NCBI GenBank assembly: GCA_027405735.1
Contig: JAPEHQ010000005.1
Coordinates: 434,001 to 498,000 of the forward strand
Length of the DNA: 64,000 nucleotides
Direction: 5' to 3'
Origin: Mucor racemosus
Taxonomy: Eukaryota; Mucoromycota; Mucoromycetes; Mucorales; Mucoraceae
Shown: one piece after another, positions 10,600-21,957 of the stretch
Layout: each line of letters opens with the position of its first letter
How positions within the stretch are numbered: position 1 is the first letter of the stretch
The notes under the pieces: generated by a model
Told to the model about the DNA's origin: nothing
The model's database searches: none
The model's input: only the letters and a program-made list of their open reading frames with translations
Position numbers and translations under genes: made by a program

Positions 10600-11520
10600 T
10601 CAATAGATTATTGGGCGAGAAAAATCGAAAATAATCTGAAAATAATATGAAAGCCTATTTTTTCTTCATTGTGTTATTTTGTTGAATTTGGACCCAGGTA
10701 ATTTCCAACTATACGTATATACATATACTGTATATATACAAAAGTTTGCATAATTTATCGAATCAAATAAGCTTTCTCAAAACATAAATGTGTATAGAAC
10801 AACTGAACTTTTATAGAAGACTTTATGTTATTGTCATGCAATGTCAAAAGCACCAGATCCTGTCTTATCTCTGCTGTTAAGCAATATTGACTAATCGGTA
10901 GCCGTGTTGGTACTACGATATTTGAAGATTGTTATTATAAAATGATAAAGCTAGATATATACAACGCAAATTATTGTATCTATTATTCAACGAAGGGAGC
11001 TTACTGTTTCTGTCCTACTAGACTGAACTAGTAATCTATACAATGAGAAAAAGGAAGCAGCAATTACACATTAACTCTCATACTCGAAAATAACTAAAAT
11101 TAATTTTGGATATTTATCATATTCATGAATTCTCTAATAGGTTTTGCATATCAGTTCACGATCTCAACTACAAAGTAATAGGATACATTTGTTGTGATGA
11201 TAAAGATGTAATATTGGGACCAAACCATAAAAATTGAGGGAAGAGGATGTCTGTTTTCACCTAGAAAAGTATTCTGACTTTAATGATGCTTGAGTAAGCT
11301 TCATGAACAGACATTACTAACAAGTGTCTATGTATTGATTATGATGCAGCAGAGAAAAAGCAAAAGTTTGTATTTATAAAGCGCTATTTGGAATACGCTT
11401 CCAGAACTTTCATTTTGATGGATCGCTGAACAAATTTGAAGCATTCTAAATTGAATTTGAAAAAGAAATGCATACTTTTGCTTTTCTTCAACCAATTATT
11501 CATAAAAAAAAAAGAGAGAA
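10600..11520. other. Intergenic, upstream of the DNL zinc-finger gene
   Basis: AT-rich DNA with a short TA-rich microsatellite near 10715-10740 and a 5S rRNA-like fragment at about 10830-10935. No gene was seen. The last 60 bases before 11521 should hold the promoter and leader of the next gene. Confidence 0.5.
10830..10935 (+). pseudogene. Degenerate 5S rRNA-like sequence
   Basis: The stretch aaaagcaccagatcctgtc, then atctct, then gttaagcaat, matches the conserved core of fungal 5S rRNA (AGCACC...GATCC.GTC...ATCT..G..GTTAAGC), including the internal promoter A-box area. The preceding gtcatgcaatgtca also resembles the 5S 5' stem region. The 3' part (gtagccgtgttggtactacgata) is only loosely similar and the ends do not pair into the terminal helix, so it is a pseudogene or a 5S-derived short element. 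Confidence 0.4.
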
Positions 11521-12111
11521 ATGTTCAAATCTCTGCAACGACTTCGCGGACCATTGATGGCTTCTACTCGTTTATCAAATTCTTTTGTTAGAAATTATTC
11601 CCGAGTTCTTAATACAACAACACTCTCAAGATCCGTATTTCAACGTAATGAACTTTGCAAACCATTATTAGCATCCTGTCAAAGACATTCTTTCCACACT
11701 ATAACGCCACTTTTCAAAGAGCAAGAGCCCGATGTCAACAGTAAGCACCAAATGCTGATTGGATTTACATGTAAAGTTTGCAATGAACGTTCTCATCACA
11801 CAATGTCCAAGCATTCTTACACCAAGGGGGTCGTATTGATACAATGTCCTGGCTGTAAAAACCGTCACCTTATTGCAGATAACTTGGGATGGTTCAAAGA
11901 TAGTAGAACTACTGTGGAAGATTTAGTCAAGGAAAAAGGCGAAGCTATTCGCAAAGTTATAGTAGACGATGCAGGCACCGAACGATTAGGTGATTTAATG
12001 GAATGGTTGCCAGAAATTACAGAAGAAGAGAAGGTAAAGAAGGATGAAGCTAAAGTGAAGGCAGAGGAATTGAAAAAGGCACAGCAACAACAAAAGGATG
12101 AAGAGCAATAG
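11521..12111 (+). CDS. ZIM17: Mitochondrial DNL-type zinc-finger protein (Hep1/Zim17 family)
   Basis: This intronless gene encodes 196 residues. The family keeps mitochondrial Hsp70 soluble and active in the matrix. Residues 1-60 are rich in R, S and T with few acids, a typical mitochondrial presequence. The zinc ribbon is C84-K-V-C87 and C109-P-G-C112, followed by the family-naming D120-N121-L122 in ADNLGWF. The C-terminal 30 residues are a charged K/E/Q tail beyond the usual domain. The start was chosen because the presequence follows directly and an in-frame ATG further in would remove it. A polyadenylation-like aataaa lies near 12172. The neighbour is the convergent sulfite reductase gene. 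Confidence 0.93.
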   Translation: MFKSLQRLRGPLMASTRLSNSFVRNYSRVLNTTTLSRSVFQRNELCKPLLASCQRHSFHTITPLFKEQEPDVNSKHQMLIGFTCKVCNERSHHTMSKHSYTKGVVLIQCPGCKNRHLIADNLGWFKDSRTTVEDLVKEKGEAIRKVIVDDAGTERLGDLMEWLPEITEEEKVKKDEAKVKAEELKKAQQQQKDEEQ

Positions 12112-12799
12112 CTAACAAACTTCCAAACTGTATATATGTGTTTTGATATATTTATTCTTAATTAGACTTGAAATAAACTGATTTACGTACACAATTGCTA
12201 TTATGGTTATATAGATATGAGGTTTCATTGTGAAATATTTGGATGTACTGATATGTAATGCTATTGGAGATCAAAGATATAATACGAAAAGTCGGTAAAT
12301 GCGTAGATAATCGAGATCAAATAAAAGGGAACATGTTACATAAAACACATTAGAGCTAAAAATCGATTCTACTAGTGTCTAGCTATGGCAATCTTTAAAT
12401 ATTCATACGTTAATAAGCTCTAGATTGTGGTTAAACAGTTGCAGAATGGCGAGAACACCCTCCAGACATTCTCATATCTATGCAAAATTGACATCGGCAT
12501 TTTAAACGATTTTCAGCTTTTGAAAATACCTTTTTTCAGATGCTTCAGGAATTATTCTGCAAGCATTGAAAAAAGATATAGCCACAAAACTGATTTGAAA
12601 GCAAAGCCTATTATATTTAGTTGTATATGCTATTTTTTTTTCTGTATAATTAAGCATAGATACTGGACTAACACAGTATCAAGAAGTTTTATCTGAAAAC
12701 AGGAATTGTAGAATAAATATAAACTTGTTTATTTTTTAAATCATGGATTATTAAAATTAGCAAATCAATATATATTAAAGTTTAAGAGAACGAAGAAAA
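12112..12799. other. Intergenic between convergent genes
   Basis: It holds the 3' regions of the zinc-finger gene and the sulfite reductase gene. An 89-codon plus frame at 12427-12696 has no protein-like features and was not called. No repeat recognised. Confidence 0.5.
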
Positions 12800-15700
12800 C
12801 TAATCAGTAGCATGGAAATCTAAACCAGTAATGGTTTTCTTGACAAAACCTGCACGAATAACCCAATCACCAAATGGTTCACCTTCTTCTCTTTCCAGGG
12901 CATATCTTTTAATCATTGGTCGCACCTCATTTAAAATTTCTTTTTCCATGAGATTTTCCCTATAAATCTTATTTAAGCGTTCACCCTTATTATTGCCGCC
13001 CAAATACATGTTGTATGTCCCAGGAGCTTTACCAACAAATGCAAGTTCAGCCAAATAAGGACGAGCACAGCCATTTGGACAGCCAGTCATACGAATAACG
13101 ATGGAATCATCACGAAGACCAGCCTCTTCCATTGACTTTTCAAGAATAGTTATCAATTCAGGAAGATAGCGTTCAGATTCGGCCATAGCTAATCCACAAG
13201 TAGGAAGTGCAACACAGGCCATAGCAGATTTACGAATACCAGTAAATGAGAGATTATCCAATTTGTATTTTGCCAAATGTGCCTTAGTCTTCTCGAGATC
13301 AACTTCAGGAACATTAGCGATGACTAAATGTTGGTTAGCGGTCAAACGGAATTCACCCTTATGGAACTTGGCAAGCTCTCGTAAACCAGTTTTACAGAGG
13401 AAATCAGGTGTATCTTTAACACGGCCATTTTCGATGAACATACCAAAGTTCCAAGTATCAGCAACACCTTTAGTCCAGCCATAACGATCATAATTATCAC
13501 TAAATTTGTAGGGTCTTTCTTCTTCAAATGTAACACCACTACGAGCTTCAATCTCTTTCTTGACAACATCAACACCCATATCATCAACAGTATACTTGAA
13601 ACGAGCATGTTTACGATTGAGACGATCACCATTATCACGTTGAGTTGTAACAACAGCCTCAGTAACCCTTAAGACAGCATCCGCAGGAATATAACCAATA
13701 GATGAAGCAGGGCGAGGATAAGTCTTTTTATTGCCATGAGTTTGTCCCATACCACCCCCAATCAAGACATTGTAACCGAGAACCTTCTTTGTTTGAGGAT
13801 CAACAATAGCAATTAAGCCGAGATCATGAGCATACACATCAACGTCATTGTTAGGTGGAACAGCAATTACAACCTTGAACTTTCTAGGCAAGTAGGAAGG
13901 ACCATAAAGAGGCTCAAAATCTTGCACCGCATGACCAGCAACCATACTGTTATCAAGCCATATTTCATGATAAGCATTAGTCTTGGGAGCCAATAAATCT
14001 CTCAATTGAATAACCATATCTTGAACTTGAGCATGAATTTCGGGAATCTCGGTAACAGCAGTGCTCATAATGTTACGATTTACATCACCACATGCAGCAA
14101 GAGTAGAAAGCAAAACCTTGTTGATACCACGAACAGTTGTACGCAAATTTTTCTTGAGAACACCATGAAGTTGGAAAGCTTGACGAGTAGTTAATTTCAT
14201 AGTATTATTACCATATTTTGTAGAGAGTTTATCCATGGCAAGCCATTGAGCAGATGTAGCTACACCACCAGGAGTACGTACACGAATAAGAAAACTGAAA
14301 GCCTTCTCAAGACCTTGCTTCTTACGTTCATCACGTAAATCACGATCATCTTGAACATAAGCACCATGGAATTTCATCAATTTTTGAGTGATTTCAGTAA
14401 CACCACCAGTAGAATCATCAACCAATTCAGATGAAATATTACCACGAAGGAAATTGGAATCAATTTTCATTTGATTATCTGTATAAGCAGGCTCATCATC
14501 TTCAGCACCAACATCTTTAACACCAAGGGCCTTCCAAAGCGCAGGTTGCCAGACACCTAAAGCAGTTTCAAAGCCATCTTCATCTTGATCATCACCTAAA
14601 CCTAAAGCGACAAGTCTTGCTGCACCCAAATTTTCAAATTTAGCATCCAAAAGTTTACCAGGACGATTATAAAAGATGGCATCTTCTTCACGAGGCCAGT
14701 AATGACTATCACCCAAACCGAAGACTGCAACATTAAGGTCAGCAAAATTGACATCGCCAACAATTAAACCATTCAAAGCTTTCCAGAACTCACGAGAATT
14801 AGAAGGCATTTCACCTTGACCAGCAGCAGAACAGATAATTACTAAATTGAATTCGTTACCAAGTTCCTGAATGTCCTCATAATCATCCATGGCCATATAC
14901 TTGACTTGAAGACCTCTAGATTTGGCACGGTTGGCAATCTTTTTAGCAATTCCCTCAGCATTACCATTATCAGAACCAAAAAGAACAGTAAGAGGAGGTC
15001 CGTTAGAGCTACCCAAGCCTGATAATAGTTGAGCATAATCAGCACGAGCTTTAGCCTTCAATTCAGCATGACGCTTTTTGACATCCTAATGATTGTTGTC
15101 AATGTTAATTAAGTGTTTGAAATTGAGTATACGGAAAATTACTTACAGATTCTAATGAGCTAACAAGAGCATTTGAAATGTCAGGATGAGTTGAAACCAA
15201 TTGAGTAAGATAATTCTCCTTGGCCAAGAAGGCTTCCAATGATTTCTTGATACGTTGAGAATCCAAAGAGAACATTTCTTCGCCAAGAGCTTCTTCCAAT
15301 GCAGGATTCCAACGATACAATGGCCAAGCACCAGTATCAACGCTTGTTTTAGTTTCTTTCAAAGTAGCCAAAGGATTAGGTACATCATAAAGCTGAGGCA
15401 AGTAAGCAAGAACAATGGAAGGACCTTCATAGGCATCCGCCTCCATAAGAGCTTGCAAGACACCGGTATAAGAAGCATAAACAGCTACAGATGCAACATA
15501 AACAGAGCCATAATTCATAGCATAAAGACCAATATCTTTCTTTTGTTGTTCACGCTCAGTTTGACTAGTGTAAGGAGTTGTATCAACAATTAAAATATTG
15601 ACATTATCACCAGATGTAATTATATGATGAAGACCAGATTGACCCAAATCATAAGCCCAAGAATCAGATCCAATAAGCCAGTTAGATCTTTTAAAAAGCA

Positions 15701-17783
15701 AATCTTTCTTGTCCAAAATAGCTTGAGCCTCTGGATGTTTATTAGCAATAGACGACAATACATGAGTAACTAAATCAGCAGCATCTTGAACCTTGGAAAC
15801 ATTTGATTGATGAGAATTTACCAAAAGAAGCCATTGAGAAAGAACACGAACTGCCTCAATTGGAAGCGATGAACTACGAATAACTTGCATAACAAAATCA
15901 ACTAAACGAGAACGTTCTTGGAGATGGTTTACTACACGACCATAACCAAATTCAGGAGTAGCAGCATGAGGTTGAGAGACATTAGGAGACCAGATAGAAG
16001 AAGCATGATACGCATTTGCAATATCTAAACGAGAACCAAAGACTTGATCAAGCATCTTAATGTAAGGAGTTTCTATAGGCAAAATACCTTCAGATTTCTT
16101 ATTGCTCTTGAGTTGATTAACCGGAGAAGACAAAACTGGCTGTTCCTTAGCCCATTCTTCAGGAACAGCAATAGAAGAAGTTTCAGGATGAGCCAAGATA
16201 TCAGACAAACTCTTCTTTGAAAATGACACTGAAAGGCTTTTGACAGAAACAATAGTAGCTTGTCGATCATAGGCAGCCTTTCTGACACCAGCTGGAAGAG
16301 TAAAAGCATCTCCATCAACAATTACAGAACCACCATAAGTCAAAGTATTAACAGCATTTACTGCCGCCTCTTCTTGTTCAACGTCAAAAGGAAGATTAGT
16401 TAAAACCACAGCATCGGCAGACTGGATAAGAGAAGGCAATAAGGGACCTAAACTGGATGAAGCAATACGAATATGAGTGGTATTTGACTCTTCAATAGTA
16501 TAGACTTGAGCAGCCTTTTTTAACAAAGTTTGATGAGAGGCATATGAAGTAGCAAGAGATGGGCTTGATACAAAAATAAGCTGTTCAGTAGCAGAAGGAA
16601 CAACCTGTAACTTGGAGGGGTCAATAGGTAAAGAAGAAACTTCAAATCGACGATCCAAAGCATTATTAATCAATGCTTTTAAAACTGACTGAACCATTTC
16701 AGGAGAGAAATCAGGATCTTCAACACCATATTGTCCACTGACAATCTCTACAGTATCATTATTTGCAGTTTGGTAAGCAGCAGCAATATCCAAGAATAGA
16801 GGATTATAAGTAGAAGTATAATCATCAGTGGGTTCAAGCACAACAATGCGTTGAACAGTAGAAGGTAAGGCATTCAAAAGGATTTGATCATTCCAAGGGC
16901 GATAGAGACGAATCTTTAAAGCGCCCACCTTTAAAGAAGGATCTAATTCAGCAATTGCATTCAAAGATTGCTCAATAACATTAGCACCAGCACCCATAGC
17001 AATGATAACATATTCAGCTTGAGGATGTCCCACGTATTCTAAAGGAGAGTAATGTCTACCAGTAAGCTCAGCAAATTCATTAGCGACTTGATTGAAAGCA
17101 GAGTAAACATCCACAGGAGAAGATTCCTGATCTTGCCCTTCTTCTTGATCGACATTCTTCTCTTTTATCAAGCTTGCTTTATATTTAAGATAGGCAGATT
17201 TCTTTGCTAATTCAGGTACAGACTTATTTTTAAAAACATCATTTACCAAATCTTGAGGAATAAATTTCAACAAATCCTCATCATTTAAAACATGAATAGA
17301 AGTATATTCATTTGAAATACGTTTGCTGTCAAAGAAATGAAGAAAGGGGGTAGACGTTTTCAAAGAAACCGATTGAGCAATCAAAGATAAATCATAAGTT
17401 TCTTGGACCGAAGAAGCACTCAATAGAGCTAAACCGCTTTGTCTAACAGACATGACTTTTGTGAAATCAGCAAATGAATTTGAACCATTGTGATCCGCAG
17501 CGACATGTAAAACAACAGAAGATTCATCAAAAGCCAATTTATACAAGTAAGGAATAGCAGCCAACAAGGATTGGGAAGATAAAATTGCACTAGTTAATTG
17601 ACGATTAGCAATTGCAGTTGCAAGATGGGAAACAGGGTCATCAAATTGATTAATTTTGACAGCTTGGTTCCAAATATTTGTCTGAGTAAGTTGAGGTGTT
17701 ATTGTGTTGATATTTGCATAAACACGCTCGTTTGTTAATTGAGCTACCAGGGTAGACGCTTCTCTACCATTCAGAAATTGCAT
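12800..17783 (-). CDS. MET5: Sulfite reductase [NADPH] beta subunit (MET5/ECM17 type)
   Basis: Two exons on the minus strand, 17783-15147 and 15085-12800, joined across a 61-bp GTAAGT...TAG intron, give 1,640 residues. The enzyme reduces sulfite to sulfide in sulfate assimilation, with the alpha flavoprotein as partner. Domains in order: pyruvate-ferredoxin-oxidoreductase-like region (YVGHPQAEYVIIAMGAGAN near residues 250-268), a TPP-domain-like region (about 690-850), a flavodoxin domain from about 905 (LFGSDNGNAEG), then two sulfite reductase repeats. The siroheme/4Fe-4S cysteines are C1503-x5-C1509 and C1548-x3-C1552 (CVALPTC, CPNGC). TTRQAFQLHG is the usual siroheme-side motif. It is longer than yeast Met5 (about 1,440 residues). 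The domain order is that of the fungal family. A possible TATA (tatataaagg) lies just upstream near 17840. Confidence 0.95.
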
Positions 17784-18144
17784 CTTGATTTCTTTTTATA
17801 AAAAAGAGAAAGAGTTGGGGGTTGTTCAAGATGTATGTATATAAAGGATATTAATTTAAGAAACACAGAAAACTGAATGGTATTTAAATTATCCATTTAA
17901 AATTAAAATTCGAAATAAATGTCGTATTAGCACACAATTTCTTGTTGTTGTAATTGGGTGCATTCAATTGCTTTGTTAAGGGGGGGGTGGGAGAGATACA
18001 TTCACTCCGCCTTATAAAATCCTGGATTGAAGCTTTATTCTGGATTGATGGGAAAAGTGGCCTGATTTTTATTATATTGTAATAGTCTAAGTGTAAAATG
18101 TTATTAACATAGTGTATATAGTAAGGTATTAGATAAAGGGTATT
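17784..18144. other. Promoter region of the sulfite reductase gene
   Basis: 361 bp between the start of the sulfite reductase gene and the end of the next minus-strand gene. It contains a TATA-like stretch near 17840 and a G-rich tract (ggggggggtggg) near 17981. I could not identify a sulfur-regulator site by eye. Confidence 0.45.
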
Positions 18145-20476
18145 TTAGTGCTTGTTCTTGCTCTTCTTCCATTCACTAGCATTAGGATTCAATCGAGTTT
18201 TATTGCTATTAGATGTTGGCTTACCAACGGCAGGATAACGATGATGGAAATGCTGATTACTGCCATGGTTTACGTTTGGAATCTTTATAGTATATTTTGA
18301 TGGTTGGCCATTAATTTCCGTAGTAAAAGTTAAATATCCATCTTCTGTAGTGTAACCTCCATTATCTGATGGTATCTTCTTCCTCTTTTTTTCGTGATAT
18401 TTGTTCAATTCTATTTGCAGATAGTTTAATTGAATCTTATTGACATTTTCTGCTTGTTTCAGGTGTCGAATAATTTCGTCTTTCTCAATCACTGATTGAC
18501 CTAGATCATATATCTTCTTTTCGTCATCCGATTGTACTTGCTTCTTTTCAAGCTTCATACATGCTTCAAAGTAACTGGCTTGCAATTCTCTGTACTTTTG
18601 TGCCCATTCATCGGCACTTTTTTTAGCCTCGTCCTCAGATTCCATTATATCTGCCCAATTATCCATCTTCTTTTCTTGTTTCTTACCAAAATCTTCACTG
18701 CAATCAATGCCATCAACTGTGGTTGTCGTACTGGTAGATGGCTGGACTTTGCGTTGATGACGCTGTGAAACTTGCTTTTTTAATTGCTCAATTTCCGTTG
18801 TTTGTTTCTTTTTATCTTGTTCATAAATTGTAGTTTGCTCTAATAATTGTTGATTGATTTCTTGCATATGCTTTAATTGATTTTTTAATTGAGTATTTTG
18901 TGCTTTTAAATCAAACATTGATTTATCATTGATGGGCTCCTTATTGATATCTTTTTTAACGTCCGGTTTCTGCTGTTGCTCCTCTGTAAGTTGTTTGATT
19001 GATTTTAAATCAATTTCATGTTGCTTTTCTAATTCTAAATTTCTAGTTTTCAATACTTCATATTCAAATAACTGTCTTTTTGCTTCAGTATATTTTGTCT
19101 TGTACATGCTTAATTCCTTTTGTTGTATTGCCAGGTTAATTTCTTCCTTTTCAATTGGACTTGAACTGGAAATTGATTCAAATGTCATTCTTCTTTGCAT
19201 ATCAACTTGAGTCTCCATTCGGTCGATCAAAGTCGCTGCAAATCCAAACATTTCCTTTTTCTGCTCCTCCCAGAATTTTCGCGCATCTAAATGACTTTCT
19301 GATGCTCTCCATACAATTTGACTAAGATGAAATTGCAATTGTGATTCAATAACCCCATCAATTCTGCTTAGTAATTGATCATCACTGTTTGATTTAGGCT
19401 TTGGCTTTTCCTCGGCGGCGGTAGATTGAAATGTTGAAGGGATCTGTGGAACAGGTGGGGCGACTGAATACGATATAGAATGTGAAGGTAACTATGATAA
19501 AATTGTCAGCAAATCATCAATCAAGTATATTTTTATAATGCTTACATTGGTTACTTCACTTAATTTTCTCAATGCCATAAATCTCGGACTCACTGCACTA
19601 TTATTACTAAACTCCTTTGTGTAGTTGTCTACAACGGATGGTTTACGATTTTTATCCTTGACAGTAATTGGAGTTGAGTTTGATGATTTTATGATGGTTT
19701 TAGAAAGTCTGCGTGCCTTTAAAACGTGTGATGGGGGGCACAAAGCATTTAATGAAGTTCTTTCTTGCAACAATTGTGATGGTCTTCTACTAAAAGAAGA
19801 TTTTCTCTCATAAAGATTATCTTCTAGTGTATTTTCTATGTTGGTGCTAACAGTATTTAAATAACCTACATCAAGTAAACAATCATTAATGTCGGGCCCC
19901 TTTTTTTTTGACATACAAGGGGGCGTAGCTTTATTGTATCACATACCTTGTTGTTGTTCTATCATTTGTTTATCCTCATGTATCATAGTTGCAGTTGGAT
20001 GGTAACACATGTTATTATCTTGCTTACTATTAGTATGATATGGATGAATGCTTGGTGGTGATGTTGACTATGAACAAGATTAATAATTTGATCTAATTGT
20101 TAGTTTGTTGCCTTATTATTACCTCGTGTGCTAAGCCCATAAAAGTATCTTGCTCTTCGTCAATATCAGAATCATCATCTGTCATCATATCATCATTTAT
20201 AGTTATTTTAAAGTCTTTTTCGAGTAAATCCTAAACGAATAAAGAATTTTAACATACATGAATTTACATGTAATTTGTTGCTAAACTAACCATATTGGGC
20301 TCTTGATAATGAGAAACAATAGTTGCAGTTTTTTCGCTTGATTTACCACGTGGTGGCGTCTGTTTAACTGTGGTGCCTGATTCTTGATTGATGCTTGAAT
20401 TCAATTTTTTTGATAATGGCCGTTGTGGGGGACTGAGACTATTGTTATTCATACTGGTTGTTATTGACAATTGCAA
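18145..20476 (-). CDS. Unidentified coiled-coil protein
   Basis: Five exons can be joined in frame on the minus strand: 20476-20291, 20230-20123, 20067-19947, 19865-19546 and 19491-18145, giving about 693 residues. The introns are 54-81 bp with GT...AG ends. Residues 1-240 are polar, with S, P, Q and charged low complexity. Around residue 230 is SPRFMALRKLSEVTN. From about residue 340 to 590 there is a long K/E/Q-rich coiled coil (for example QQKELSMYKTKYTEAKRQL), followed by a basic tail ending KKSKNKH. This layout suggests a cytoskeletal or spindle-associated scaffold, but no family is recognised. The fourth exon start was chosen at 19865 because the nearer acceptors give either a stop or an 18-nt intron. 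Confidence 0.7.
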
Positions 20477-21957
20477 TGTGTGCGTATTATCTATAGATTG
20501 ATTTAAAGAGAAAGGAAGTAGAAAGGAAGGAAAGAAGAAAGAATAAAAGAAAAAGAAAAAAGGTAATAAATTAAATATATTTATCGATATTATAATAATA
20601 TTGTCAATTGATTCCTAAAAAAAAATTAACTTGCCATGTTGTCCAGAAAATGGTGACACCTACTCAAAAAGGCCATTCTACAACGAGCTTTCATTATTAC
20701 CAGCGTAATACAATATTCACCGGCACCAATTGGCACCTATTTCAGTTCGATGCTACAGCTGTCAAAGGAGAAGTGCCATGCACAAATTTGCGCAAATATT
20801 TATAGCTTTAATTGTTTCATCACCTGTCATTTATATCTGCAAGCAAACACTTTTTCTCCATTTAGATATCCAATTTACCGTTTCATATGTCAAAATACCT
20901 TCTTTTAAGCTCATTACTGTTTATTGTTACCATTATAGTCATCTCTACCCCCATTCAAAGCACAGAATTTTACTTTTTACCGCTAATTTTACCCAGGGAA
21001 AATTTTGGTTTTAAATAAAGATTACTCGACTAAAACAAGATACATAAAAATAAAACTGACGCCATTGCGTTCCTCTCATTTTATTGTATAATGTGTTTGG
21101 ATACCAAAAAAACATTGATGCTACAAATTTCCAAAATTTTTAAGTTTTCGATAATTTAAGCTCGCAAAAGCTGAAAATCAAGGGAAAAATGTCACACTTT
21201 TTTATCCTTACCAACCCTCATGAAAAATGTTAAAAAACAGATTTTTTGATTTTTTACTGTAAAAAAATAAATTTAACCTATAATATCATCAGGACAAAAT
21301 AAACATATAATGTTTATTTATCATATCCAACTTTTAAATTAAAGATTACTTATTGAAAATGTTGAGCTTTAGACAAAACTAAAATATTCAATTAAAGGAT
21401 TTTCATAAAATACTTTAGCAGGAACAAATGTGTAGAAATTTTACCATAAAAACAAGCGCAATTTTTTGTATATTCCCATATTTTTTTATTTGCACTTTGA
21501 TGTGTAGGATAGTTGTAAATTTTGAAAACGTGTCGACCAAAATCCAAAAAATGTCAAAATCTTCGAAATCCAGAAATAAATCTGGCCAGATATTTCAGGC
21601 CCCGATATGCTTTGATTTTTGGGGAATAAAGAGAATATATGAGTAATCAAAACATGTTGGGAGAATGTATTCATCAATTGCTATTGCCATTTGAACATCT
21701 AGAACCATGCGGGAAAATTCCTTTAAAGCAAACGACAATCTAAAAAGGCAATTGTAATCGACCTCCTACTACTTTTAATGCATCGCCTTTTGCTTTTGTA
21801 TGCAAGTAAATGAATCGAATCAAAAAACTGAGTAATCAACTCTTGTTTCTAGACACAAATTTAAATATTAAAAACTTTTTTTAGTTGTATTTTATTTATT
21901 TTAACTGGAAACGGAAAGTGTAATAGAATATATGTATACCATACAAAATGGATACTT
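20477..21957. other. Intergenic with a decayed inverted R3 copy
   Basis: About 1.5 kb between two minus-strand genes. The bases next to 20477 are purine-rich (gaaaggaaggaaagaagaaag on the plus strand). About 21150-21430 resembles R3 in reverse (atccttaccaaccctcatg, tatgaaaatcctttaatt) with many differences. Short frames at 20608, 20730 and 21428 look accidental. Confidence 0.5.

Larger units (their letters stand above)
8405..10600 (+). repeat. Dispersed repeat family A, copy 2, with two nested MITEs
   Basis: It aligns with family A copies 1 and 5 once two insertions, 8784-9146 and 9460-9884, are removed; each insertion is flanked by a perfect 8-bp duplication. The minus-strand family frame survives at 9218-9457 and is cut off exactly by the second MITE. 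Similarity fades out near 10600. Confidence 0.75.

Noticed and set aside
12427..12696. 89-codon plus frame between convergent genes
   Set aside because: Biased composition, no motif, and it lies in the shared 3' region of two real genes.
13342..17000. Several frames of 60-110 codons on both strands within the sulfite reductase gene
   Set aside because: They are shadows of the real coding frame.
19887..19946. 18-nt intron (GTATGTGATACAATAAAG) joining exons in the coiled-coil gene
   Set aside because: It keeps frame but is far below a workable intron size; an 81-bp intron ending at 19866 also keeps frame and has good ends.
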